Of a stretch of DNA of 37,410 nt, positions 11,075 through 19,339 are shown piece by piece. The notes under the pieces are model-generated. The model made no database searches. It was given only the letters and a program-made list of their open reading frames with translations, and was not told the origin of the DNA. Source of the stretch: Eubacterium sp. (lineage in GTDB: Bacteria; Bacillota; Clostridia; Lachnospirales; Lachnospiraceae); NCBI GenBank assembly GCA_017477505.1, contig JAFUVQ010000068.1, positions 1 through 37,410 on the forward strand. Reading direction: 5' to 3'. Both the position numbers and the translations under genes were made by a program. Positions within the stretch are counted from its first letter, which is position 1; each line of letters begins with the position of its first letter.

Positions 11075-11086
11075 GGAATTTTTCGC

Positions 11087-12283
11087 TTATTTTAAAAGAA
11101 AATCAGCCAGAATAACATTGCTGACATCTATACCTTTATCTGTCAGCCTGACAGTATCTCCGAAGCTTTCCATATAGCCCTGATCGGTATAATAATTAAT
11201 TACTTCGCCATATACTTCGTACATATCCTTACCGAAACGATTACGGAAATCCTTACGGCTTACGCCTTTGGTCATTCTGAGTCCCAGGAACATAAATTCC
11301 TCCATACGGCTGTCTATGTACATGGTCGTAACCGAATCACGTATCTCTCTTGATACCTTCTCATAGATGGAAACCTTATCATTTATCTGGGCAAGATCCA
11401 TCTGTGCGGATTCTATATATTCTATATATCTCATCAGATTCCTGATATTTGTATATCTTTCGCCCTTAAAGAATGACGCCGCTCCTATTCCGAAGCCTAT
11501 ATATTCCTTGCCGCTCCAGTAAACGATATTATGACGGCATTCATATCCCGGCTTTGCGTAATTAGAGAATTCATATCTCTCATAACCGCCTGCCGAAAGT
11601 ACCTTCTTCGTCATGGCATACATTCTTCTGTCAGTTTCCTCGTCCGGGATTCTGGCCAGAAGCTCCTTATTGGCCGCAAGAGGTGTACCCTCCTCGACCT
11701 GAAGAGAATAAGCCGATATGTGCTCCGGGGCGAGATCCATGACTCTGGTCAGTGTATCAACATAGGTATGTATATCCTGTCCCGGGATTCCGGACATAAG
11801 GTCGATATTAATATTCTTAAAGCCTGCTCTCCTCGCCATGGCATATCCATCTATAAATTCATCATAATCATGGATACGTCCCAATACGGAAAGCAGCGCA
11901 GGATCGGCACTCTGGAGCCCGAGTGAAATACGGTTAATGCCATATGAAAGGTATGACAAAAGATTCGTATATTTAAGTGTTCCCGGATTAGCCTCAATGG
12001 AGATCTCGGCAAACTCATCAATCTTAAATACATTTCTTATACCTGTCATAATACGCTCGATAAGCGCCTCATCGAGAATACTCGGAGTTCCTCCTCCTAT
12101 GTAGATCGTACGCACCAGATATCTGTCACTAAAAGGCGCGTATAGACGCATCTCCTGACAGAGTGCGTCTACGTATCTGATTTTTTCTGCAAATGTAGCG
12201 TCTGAAAATGACAGGAAGTCACAGTAAACGCATTTCTGCATGCAGAAAGGAATATGTATATACAAACTAAGATCTTTTCTCAT
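11087..12283 (-). CDS. hemW: HemW, radical SAM haem chaperone (HemN-like)
   Basis: A radical SAM protein related to oxygen-independent coproporphyrinogen oxidase. Members beside lepA/hrcA are HemW, a haem-binding chaperone rather than the oxidase. The iron-sulfur CxxxCxxC motif is in HIPFCMQKCVYCDF (cysteines at 14, 18 and 21). YIGGGTPSIL and SIEANPGTL follow, and the C-terminal HemN domain ends the protein. The open frame begins at a TTG at 12295, but ATG 12283 has GAGGG five bases upstream and gives MRKDLSLYIHIPF, so I prefer it (398 residues). It follows lepA by about 50 bases. Confidence 0.92.
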   Translation of the reverse strand: MRKDLSLYIHIPFCMQKCVYCDFLSFSDATFAEKIRYVDALCQEMRLYAPFSDRYLVRTIYIGGGTPSILDEALIERIMTGIRNVFKIDEFAEISIEANPGTLKYTNLLSYLSYGINRISLGLQSADPALLSVLGRIHDYDEFIDGYAMARRAGFKNINIDLMSGIPGQDIHTYVDTLTRVMDLAPEHISAYSLQVEEGTPLAANKELLARIPDEETDRRMYAMTKKVLSAGGYERYEFSNYAKPGYECRHNIVYWSGKEYIGFGIGAASFFKGERYTNIRNLMRYIEYIESAQMDLAQINDKVSIYEKVSREIRDSVTTMYIDSRMEEFMFLGLRMTKGVSRKDFRNRFGKDMYEVYGEVINYYTDQGYMESFGDTVRLTDKGIDVSNVILADFLLK

Positions 12284-12334
12284 TGTAACCCTCAAACCGG
12301 GCAGCCATAAGAATCACGCCACCCTTATATCCAA

Positions 12335-14146
12335 CTATTCCTCATCCAGCTTCAGAACGCTCATAAAGGCCTTCTGCGGAATCTCGACATTTCCTATCTG
12401 ACGCATACGTTTCTTGCCTTCCTTCTGTTTCTCAAGAAGTTTCCTCTTACGGGTGATATCACCGCCGTAACACTTCGCAAGCACGTCCTTACGCATGGCT
12501 TTTACAGTCTCCCTGGCGATGACCTTGCCGCCGACTGCAGCCTGTATAGGAATCTCAAACAGATGTCTCGGTATTTCATCTTTAAGCTTTTCACACATTT
12601 TTCTGCCTCTTTCATAAGCAGAATCTGAAAATACGATGAATGAAAGTGCATCCACTTCTTCCCTGTTTATAAGAATATCGAGCTTAACAAGCTTGGAACG
12701 TTCATAACCCTTTAATTCATAATCAAATGAAGCGTAGCCCTTCGACCTTGACTTCAGCGCATCAAAGAAATCATATATGATTTCATTAAGAGGCAGATCG
12801 TATTTAAGGAGCACTCTTGTCTGCTCAATATATTCCATACTCTTATAAACGCCGCGTCTCTCCTGACAAAGCTTCATGATTGCACCTGTAAACTCAGACG
12901 TAACCATGATTTCTGCCGCAACTATAGGTTCTTCCATATAGTCAATTTCCGAAGGGTCCGGAAGGTTTGTTGGATTGGTGAGTTCTATCATCTCTCCATT
13001 TGTCTTATAAACCCTGTAAACAACACCGGGAGCTGTAGTAACAAGGTCGAGATTGTATTCTCTCTCAAGCCTTTCCTGTATTACTTCCAGGTGAAGAAGT
13101 CCGAGGAAACCGCATCTGAAACCAAAGCCCAGGGCAATCGAGGTCTCAGGTTCATAGAAGAGCGACGCGTCATTTAACTGAAGCTTTTCAAGAGCTTCCC
13201 TGAGTTCCGGATACTTCGCACCATCCGCAGGATACATACCGCAGAATACCATAGGTCTGGCCTTCTTATATCCCGGAAGTGCCTCCGTACACGGATTCTC
13301 AGCATCTGTAACCGTATCACCAACCTCCGTATCACGAACATTCTTAAGACTGGCCGTGATATATCCTACCATTCCGGCCGAGATTTCCTCAGTAGGGATG
13401 AACTGCCCGGCACCGAAGATTCCGACCTCAACAACGTCAGCCTCAGCACCGGTCTGCATCATTCTTATCCTGCTTCCTTTATGTATGAAACCGTCAAAAA
13501 CTCTGCAGAATATAATAACACCCTTATATGAGTCATATAAGCTGTCAAATATGAGTGCCTTAAAAGGTGCATCGTTATCACCTGAAGGAGCAGGCAGTCC
13601 GCTCACTATCTTCTCAAGAACTTCCTCAATATTAATTCCATTCTTTGCGGAAATGAGAGGCGCATCCTCGGCTACTATTCCTATAACATCCTCAATCTCA
13701 GCCTTAACCCTGTCGGGTTCAGCCGAAGGAAGATCTATCTTGTTAATGACAGGAATCACCTCAAGGTTATGATCAACAGCAAGATAAACATTTGCAAGAG
13801 TCTGAGCCTCTATACCCTGAGCCGCATCAACAACAAGTATCGCGCCCTCGCATGCAGCAAGACTTCTTGAAACCTCATAATTAAAGTCTACATGTCCGGG
13901 AGTATCAATAAGATTGAATATATATTCCTCGCCGTCATTTGCTTTATAAATGATACGAACAGCCTGAGACTTTATGGTAATACCCCTCTCACGCTCTATA
14001 TCCATATTATCGAGAACCTGAGCCTGCATCTCCCTCTCTGTAAGAGTTCCGGTTTTCTCGATAATCCTGTCGGCAAGGGTCGACTTGCCATGGTCTATAT
14101 GTGCTATTATGCAGAAATTTCTGATTTTTTTCTGATCTAAATGCAT
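12335..14146 (-). CDS. lepA: Elongation factor 4 (LepA) GTPase
   Basis: A ribosome-associated translational GTPase with a role in ribosome biogenesis and back-translocation. The 603-residue length is exact for the family. G1 is [10 protein letters not shown]3 is DTPGHVDF, G4 is NKIDLP. The domain order is GTPase, domain II, EF-G-like domains III and V, and the LepA-specific C-terminal domain ending [19 protein letters not shown]. Start ATG at 14146 follows GAGG. It starts 12 bases after dtd, so the two are co-transcribed, with hemW downstream. Confidence 0.98.
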   Translation of the reverse strand: MHLDQKKIRNFCIIAHIDHGKSTLADRIIEKTGTLTEREMQAQVLDNMDIERERGITIKSQAVRIIYKANDGEEYIFNLIDTPGHVDFNYEVSRSLAACEGAILVVDAAQGIEAQTLANVYLAVDHNLEVIPVINKIDLPSAEPDRVKAEIEDVIGIVAEDAPLISAKNGINIEEVLEKIVSGLPAPSGDNDAPFKALIFDSLYDSYKGVIIFCRVFDGFIHKGSRIRMMQTGAEADVVEVGIFGAGQFIPTEEISAGMVGYITASLKNVRDTEVGDTVTDAENPCTEALPGYKKARPMVFCGMYPADGAKYPELREALEKLQLNDASLFYEPETSIALGFGFRCGFLGLLHLEVIQERLEREYNLDLVTTAPGVVYRVYKTNGEMIELTNPTNLPDPSEIDYMEEPIVAAEIMVTSEFTGAIMKLCQERRGVYKSMEYIEQTRVLLKYDLPLNEIIYDFFDALKSRSKGYASFDYELKGYERSKLVKLDILINREEVDALSFIVFSDSAYERGRKMCEKLKDEIPRHLFEIPIQAAVGGKVIARETVKAMRKDVLAKCYGGDITRKRKLLEKQKEGKKRMRQIGNVEIPQKAFMSVLKLDEE

Positions 14147-14158
14147 CCTGATTCCTCG

Positions 14159-14605
14159 CTATAATTTGTCACTATCCAATATTATAGTAAATGGACCGTC
14201 ATTCGTAAGCCTGACATCCATGTGAGCACCGAAATTTCCGGTTTCTACTCTTTCCACTTCTGCCCTGCATTTATCTACTATATAGTCATAGAGTTTCTCC
14301 GCATGCTCCGGTCCGCCTGCTTCTATAAATGAAGGTCTGTTGCCCTTCTTACAGTTCGCATACAGAGTAAACTGTGATATCAGAAGGAGTTCTCCTCCTA
14401 CGTCCTTAAGAGAAAGATTGGTTTTGCCTTCACTGTCAGAAAAGATTCTGAGCCCGAGCATCTTTTTTACAACCTTGTCAGCAACCGCGGTATCATCCGC
14501 ATCGGAAACGCCGATAAGTACCATAAAGCCTTTTCCGATCTTCCCAATCACATTTCCGTCAACGGTTACATCCGCCTCGCTTACCCTCTGAATAATAAAT
14601 CTCAT
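14159..14605 (-). CDS. dtd: D-aminoacyl-tRNA deacylase
   Basis: Removes D-amino acids mischarged onto tRNA. The 148-residue protein has the family start [13 protein letters not shown], the catalytic [17 protein letters not shown] and the cross-subunit Gly-cisPro motif in [11 protein letters not shown]. Length and motifs are standard. Start ATG at 14605 has an AAAGGGG site. It lies only 19 bases downstream of the terminator-like stem of the tubulin-like gene, leaving almost no room for its own promoter in the gap. Confidence 0.95.
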   Translation of the reverse strand: MRFIIQRVSEADVTVDGNVIGKIGKGFMVLIGVSDADDTAVADKVVKKMLGLRIFSDSEGKTNLSLKDVGGELLLISQFTLYANCKKGNRPSFIEAGGPEHAEKLYDYIVDKCRAEVERVETGNFGAHMDVRLTNDGPFTIILDSDKL

Positions 14606-14624
14606 AAGAAGCCCCTTTACAAAC

Positions 14625-14650
14625 AGTGAGCCACATCTCTGTGGCTCACT
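14625..14650 (-). terminator. Stem-loop between tubulin-like gene and dtd
   Basis: A perfect 11-base-pair stem (14625-14635 with 14640-14650) and 4-base loop. On the minus strand it is followed by GTTTGT, a poor U-tract, so termination may be partial. Confidence 0.7.
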
Positions 14651-14661
14651 ATAATCATTAT

Positions 14662-17163
14662 TTAAATCTGATAAGCATGATCACCATCGATATGGAGAAC
14701 TTTCTTGCCCGAGAGCTCACCATACGCCTGTGCCATATCTGAATATACCGCAAGCATGGATGCCGGCATATTGTAGATGATATCATCCTCGGTTATGGAC
14801 AGTTCACCCGGTGTTATAGCTATGGAATTCTCCTTCTCATTATATGGTTCAGCTATAAGAAGACTCTTTACAACATTACTGAAGTGAGGCATACCCTCCG
14901 GAAGTGAGATATATTTTCTGCTGCTGTGTTTCTCGGTTACATTATCCTTGATAACACACATTTTCTTTCTGCTGATCTTCTCACGTGATCCCTGAACAAA
15001 GGCATTTGCAGCCTTGGAAAGAACCATATCTCTCTTTTCACTGTCCTGAGATACGAAGAGTGCATTCATCTCCTGGAGTGTCGGAGATTCCTTGGCAAAT
15101 GACATATAGATAAACTTCTCGGCAGCATATACTCCAATGCCCGCAAAAAGATTCTTATATATCTTCTCCATATGCTCTCTGATCACAAGAGGACGTTCAT
15201 TCTCTATATTATTCTTATTCTCATTATACATGCGGATTAGAGATGCCTTGAAGTCTTTAATCCTCTCATCTGTCACGTAATCTATAGGAAGAAGCTCACT
15301 CTGCTTGGAATGCTTAAGCATAAAGCTGAGAACATGTTTACTGTCAAGAGCAAGTCCTTCAATGGATGATTTAAGGTCTGATGAGAACTGTGAATAAAGA
15401 TCATCCAAACGCTCAGCCACCTGTCTCAGCCATCTTATGGTATCTCCGAGAACATCTGTATTCTCAAGTCCCTCCATGAGTATATTTCTTTCGGAAGCAA
15501 GAGCCTCTTTGATACATGCGTCAAAGTAACCTCTCTCCATCTCCTTCTTTTTATTCGGAAATGTAAAGAACGGAAAACTCTTCGCTATCATATCCTTAAT
15601 GGATTCTATAGTTCTCTCGTACTCTGCACTCGGAGTATAGTCTCTTGACTTTTCCGCAAGAAGCTGAACCTCTTTGATAAGTCCCTTATCTTCTGTTATG
15701 CCTGCAAAACCTTTGGCACCGATAACATGCAGTGTTCCGATAGGACCATACTGCTCGGTACATTTGTCTACAAGCTCATCTATGCTCTTCCAGAGCTTTG
15801 TCTCGATATTCTTTGCAATACCGGATACATTTGGTTTCATATTCTCAAGGTCTCTGGTAAGACTGCTTCTGAGAGTATCACGTCCCTTTCTTATATCCTT
15901 GAATGTAGGAGGCGTTGTAAATACAGTATTTATAAGTCCGTTGACCTTAAGCCTTATCTCATCTCCCGGCTTACCCTCTATAAAAGTCTTAAGCTCTCCC
16001 AGTGCATCTTCGATATATCCCTGAACCATAGGCTCATCAAGAGGTGACTTTATAAAGTCTTCATAAACCTTTGTGAAAATCTCATATTCACTAAGGTTCT
16101 CTATCTCACGGATGGGAATCTTGTAATCAGTCTCGCTGATAACCTTGAATGCATTTTCATCATTTTTTCTGAAGAAAATGTCTCGAAGATTCTTGTGACC
16201 GCCGCCGAATTCCTCGCCGCCTATATACTTGCCTGATGTAAGCTTATACATAAAATAAGCTATATCTCTGTAAATGCTTGCATCGGGAACATATCCCGCA
16301 TCATCCTTTCTGCCGGAAACAAGCATACAGGATTCAAATATATCTTCCTTCATGGCAAGTCTGTGATTGCCGCTTTCAAATGTATATGACTCACCTCTGT
16401 GAGAGATTCCCATATAATAAGACACTTCAGCCAGAGTTGCCACAGCGTTGGCATTCAAAAGCTTTCTTGCAGGACCTGTGATGGTATTATCGGCAAAAAG
16501 CACATCCAGTGTGATAAGTATAGCTCCCATACGGAAGTTATTCATCTTCTGTGATCTTGCATAAGCTCTTATATTATATGCAATGTCAGAAAGCATTCCG
16601 CTTCCCGTTCCACCGCCTATACCGGAAACAAGGATAACGTCCAGTCTTCTGGATGCGGATTTCCTGTACATCTGATTCATCTTCTCAAAAAGAAGAATAC
16701 GAACATCTTCATATGCATTTGAGAACATGAGTCTTCCAACCTGTCTTGAGCTGCCTGCACCAACGGTACCGATAATATCGGGCTCAAGTGACGGGCTCAT
16801 CCATTTCGCAAGATTATCTACTACATTTGCCCTGTTGGAATCATCTGAAAGCATGTACTCAAGCCCCGGTCTGTACACGCTGATCACTTCCGTGGCATTA
16901 AAACCGAGACCTTCCTTACTGTCATTTATAGTCTGCTCCATATAAGGAATATCAGAATCCACCATTAGAAATTCAATATTATCTTCAGGTGAAATCTCAT
17001 CCAGGAGCATACCCTTCAGATTAAGGACTGCTTTACTTCCGGAACCGCCCAAACCGATGACAAGAAGATGACCGTTCAGTTTCTGATCATCATCACCTTT
17101 ATCAAATATACGTATATCTCTGAGCTTGTTAAACTCGCTCTTTTGAGTGTCAATGAGAATCAT
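14662..17163 (-). CDS. Tubulin/FtsZ-superfamily protein (tubulin-like, FtsZl type)
   Basis: An 833-residue protein with an N-terminal tubulin-like GTPase domain. The Rossmann-type strand and loop [12 protein letters not shown] is at about 35-46. A second glycine loop [11 protein letters not shown] is at about 133-143. The tubulin signature GGGTGSG is at 183-189 in [15 protein letters not shown]. The rest is helical and charged, with no membrane segment. It is not cell-division FtsZ: too long and with a different core. It fits the large bacterial tubulin-like families (Pfam Tubulin_2; FtsZl of Makarova and Koonin, proposed to act in membrane remodelling). Start ATG at 17163 follows GGGGGAAA. 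It is last in a unit with a tubby-like and a PurF-like gene, 18 bases after the former. The biological role is unknown. Confidence 0.8.
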   Translation of the reverse strand: MILIDTQKSEFNKLRDIRIFDKGDDDQKLNGHLLVIGLGGSGSKAVLNLKGMLLDEISPEDNIEFLMVDSDIPYMEQTINDSKEGLGFNATEVISVYRPGLEYMLSDDSNRANVVDNLAKWMSPSLEPDIIGTVGAGSSRQVGRLMFSNAYEDVRILLFEKMNQMYRKSASRRLDVILVSGIGGGTGSGMLSDIAYNIRAYARSQKMNNFRMGAILITLDVLFADNTITGPARKLLNANAVATLAEVSYYMGISHRGESYTFESGNHRLAMKEDIFESCMLVSGRKDDAGYVPDASIYRDIAYFMYKLTSGKYIGGEEFGGGHKNLRDIFFRKNDENAFKVISETDYKIPIREIENLSEYEIFTKVYEDFIKSPLDEPMVQGYIEDALGELKTFIEGKPGDEIRLKVNGLINTVFTTPPTFKDIRKGRDTLRSSLTRDLENMKPNVSGIAKNIETKLWKSIDELVDKCTEQYGPIGTLHVIGAKGFAGITEDKGLIKEVQLLAEKSRDYTPSAEYERTIESIKDMIAKSFPFFTFPNKKKEMERGYFDACIKEALASERNILMEGLENTDVLGDTIRWLRQVAERLDDLYSQFSSDLKSSIEGLALDSKHVLSFMLKHSKQSELLPIDYVTDERIKDFKASLIRMYNENKNNIENERPLVIREHMEKIYKNLFAGIGVYAAEKFIYMSFAKESPTLQEMNALFVSQDSEKRDMVLSKAANAFVQGSREKISRKKMCVIKDNVTEKHSSRKYISLPEGMPHFSNVVKSLLIAEPYNEKENSIAITPGELSITEDDIIYNMPASMLAVYSDMAQAYGELSGKKVLHIDGDHAYQI

Positions 17164-17181
17164 TTTGATATTTCCCCCAGA

Positions 17182-17679
17182 TTAGTAACGATACTTATTT
17201 GATGCATATAATGCAAATGCAAATGCAATGCAAATAAGTGAATCAGGATCATTATCCACCTGGATAATGTATGTATCCGTAATATTAAGTGCCTGGCCAG
17301 GTATAAGGTAAGGCTGGTTACGAACACTCATGATCTTGAGGCGTCCCTTCCATATATTGTAATTCCAGGCAAATCCTTCACCCTCTATAAGCCAGTCATT
17401 GTAATCAATATCATATTCAGGTCTTCCGAAACGGTCATCTCTTTCAACTGTTCCGAATTCATCTCCTCTTGCACAGAACTCAAATTTATTTCTGAACATT
17501 CCGGCCTTCTCCTGAACATACGCAACCTCACTGATCGTGTCATGCAGGAAAATCTTTATTCTGTGACCTGCAGGAAGGAAATCATCTTTTGTGTAATACA
17601 TAGGCTTGCCATTTGTATTAAAAATCTGAAATGAATCCTTCTCTTCTACGTCGCTTGCTTTAATGAAAAATCTTTGCAT
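17182..17679 (-). CDS. Tubby-like / LURP-one-related (YxjI-like) protein
   Basis: A 165-residue protein resembling the LURP-one-related (LOR) beta barrel, a relative of the tubby C-terminal domain. It begins MQRFFIKASDVEEKDSFQIFN. Short alternating strands follow, and the C-terminus is a central hydrophobic helix (SLICIAFAFALYAS) that would run through the barrel, which is the family pattern. In tubby proteins this fold binds phosphoinositide lipids; the bacterial role is not established. The open frame reaches 17700, but ATG 17679 has AGGGGG seven bases upstream and is preferred. The gene lies between PurF-like and tubulin-like genes with gaps of 27 and 18 bases, so they are almost certainly co-transcribed. 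Confidence 0.7.
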   Translation of the reverse strand: MQRFFIKASDVEEKDSFQIFNTNGKPMYYTKDDFLPAGHRIKIFLHDTISEVAYVQEKAGMFRNKFEFCARGDEFGTVERDDRFGRPEYDIDYNDWLIEGEGFAWNYNIWKGRLKIMSVRNQPYLIPGQALNITDTYIIQVDNDPDSLICIAFAFALYASNKYRY

Positions 17680-17706
17680 ATTGTAACCCCCTAATTGCAA
17701 CTAATG

Positions 17707-19122
17707 TTACTCTCTGCCGTTCCAACAGTAGGTACAGAGTTTGTCCTTATCTATACCGACAGCCTCAATCATATCATCTATACGATTGAAACTGAGTGAC
17801 GTGAATCCCATACGTTCACGTATCTTATCAAGCATAAGATGATATCTGTCAGAATCAGGGTTTGCATAATCCTCGAGAATAACTCTCTCAACATTATCAC
17901 CCTCTTCTTCTCTGATAACCTGTCTGGCGATAAGCTCCATCTCCGAAGTAGATCTGGAGAAATTGATATATTTACATCCGAAAAGGAGCGGTGGACATGC
18001 AGGTCTGACATGAACCTCTTTGGCCCCACTCTCATACAGAAATTCAGCTGTTTCACGAAGCTGGGTTCCTCTTACTATAGAGTCATCTATCATAAGGAGA
18101 CTCTTTCCTTCTATTATTTCATGAATAGGAACAAGCTTCATCTTAGCTATGAGATTTCTCTTTTCCTGCATGGTTGGCATGAAACTTCTAGGCCATGTAG
18201 GAGTATATTTTATAAACGGTCTTGCAAACGGAATGCCCGATTCATTTGCATAACCTATAGCATGTGCAGTTCCCGAATCGGGCACCGGACATACATTATC
18301 TATCAAATAATCATTACCTGCATCACGTTTTGCCATAAGACGTCCGCAGTCATTTCTCATGCTCTCAACAGATTTGCCCTCATAAACAGATGATGGATAT
18401 CCGTAATAAACCCAGAGGAAAGTACAGATACGCATCTTCTCGCCCGGTTTGGAAAGTGTCACAGCTCCTTCAGGAGTTATAACAACTATTTCGCCGGGTC
18501 CTAAATCCTTGTATGGTTCATATCCCAGTTTAAGAGCTGCAAATGATTCGAATGTAGCACAGTAGCCCTCTTCCTTACGTCCGAGTATAACAGGAGTCCT
18601 GCCATATTTATCTCTTGCAACATAGATTCCCTTCGGTGTAAGAAGAAGTATGGACATGGACCCTTCTATAAGTTCCTGTGCATACTGAATACCCTCAACC
18701 AGATTATCCTTCTGGTTGATGATTGCTGCAACGAGCTCTGTCGCATTAATATCCCCGCCACTCATCTCAAGGAAATGAGTCTGTCTGTTCTGGAAGATCA
18801 TATCCACTATCGCGTCGGTATTATTAATCTTACCGACAGTAGTTATGGCATAGGTTCCATGATGAGAGCGCACGATAAGAGGCTGTGGCTCATAATCAGA
18901 TATACATCCTATACCCAGATGTCCTTCCATACTGGATAATTCTTTTTCAAATTTTGTTCTGAATGGAGAATTCTCAATATTGTGGATAGCCCTGTTAAAG
19001 CCGTCCTTACCATAGGCAACCATGCCGCCTCTTCTGGTACCAAGGTGAGAGTGATAGTCTACTCCAAAGAAAAGATCGAATACGCAATCTTCTTTAGACG
19101 CTGATGCAAAAAATCCGCCCAT
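17707..19122 (-). CDS. PurF-like amidophosphoribosyltransferase homologue lacking the glutaminase nucleophile
   Basis: A homologue of glutamine PRPP amidotransferase, the first enzyme of purine synthesis (471 residues). The phosphoribosyltransferase half is well kept: VCPVPDSGTAHAIGYA (about 278-293), PRPP-binding LLMIDDSIVRGT (342-353), and C-terminal CTYC (463-466) as in iron-sulfur PurFs. The glutaminase half is degenerate. The protein begins MGGFFAS, so the essential N-terminal Cys is Gly. The GHxRYST segment reads GHLGIGC and the HNGN oxyanion segment reads TVGKINN. The start ATG 19122 is supported by AAGGAA; the frame continues to 19239 but without the right N-terminus. It is first of a three-gene unit. 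It may use ammonia, or have a non-biosynthetic role. Confidence 0.85.
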   Translation of the reverse strand: MGGFFASASKEDCVFDLFFGVDYHSHLGTRRGGMVAYGKDGFNRAIHNIENSPFRTKFEKELSSMEGHLGIGCISDYEPQPLIVRSHHGTYAITTVGKINNTDAIVDMIFQNRQTHFLEMSGGDINATELVAAIINQKDNLVEGIQYAQELIEGSMSILLLTPKGIYVARDKYGRTPVILGRKEEGYCATFESFAALKLGYEPYKDLGPGEIVVITPEGAVTLSKPGEKMRICTFLWVYYGYPSSVYEGKSVESMRNDCGRLMAKRDAGNDYLIDNVCPVPDSGTAHAIGYANESGIPFARPFIKYTPTWPRSFMPTMQEKRNLIAKMKLVPIHEIIEGKSLLMIDDSIVRGTQLRETAEFLYESGAKEVHVRPACPPLLFGCKYINFSRSTSEMELIARQVIREEEGDNVERVILEDYANPDSDRYHLMLDKIRERMGFTSLSFNRIDDMIEAVGIDKDKLCTYCWNGRE

Positions 19123-19175
19123 AAAAGTAATTCCTTTTCTATAAAAATCTCCCCACGTTATAATTTCCCCAAAGT

Positions 19176-19230
19176 AAAAAGCACGCTGCCCCCCGGAGGG
19201 CTTCAATAATACGAAACTGCGTTTCCTATT
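19176..19230 (-). promoter_or_regulatory. Possible attenuator in the PurF-like leader
   Basis: The leader of about 120 bases can form two stems on the minus strand. AATAGGAAAC pairs with GTTTCGTATT (one mismatch, about 19205-19230). A GC-rich GCCC/GGGC stem (19188-19201) follows shortly before a run of five T. The second could act as a conditional terminator. Evidence is from base pairing by eye only. Confidence 0.35.
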
Positions 19231-19249
19231 ACTAAACAAACATATGATA

Positions 19250-19278
19250 AGTATATACTAATCAAGATAAGAAAACAA
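19250..19278 (-). promoter_or_regulatory. Promoter of the PurF-like/tubby-like/tubulin-like operon
   Basis: On the minus strand, -35 TTGTTT (19273-19278), 17-base spacer, -10 TATACT (19250-19255). It lies just after the terminator of the preceding gene and about 120 bases before the PurF-like start. Confidence 0.7.
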
Positions 19279-19280
19279 CC

Positions 19281-19323
19281 TTTTTTAAAAAAGGGAGGCT
19301 ATCCGAAGATACCCTCCCTTTTG
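19281..19323 (-). terminator. Intrinsic terminator after the large PKKEE-repeat gene
   Basis: On the minus strand, GGGAGG pairs with CCTCCC and is extended by an inner TATC/GATA stem capped with a TTCG tetraloop. A run of six T follows. A strong rho-independent terminator. Confidence 0.88.
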
Positions 19324-19339
19324 GCTAACTGTTCAGTTA

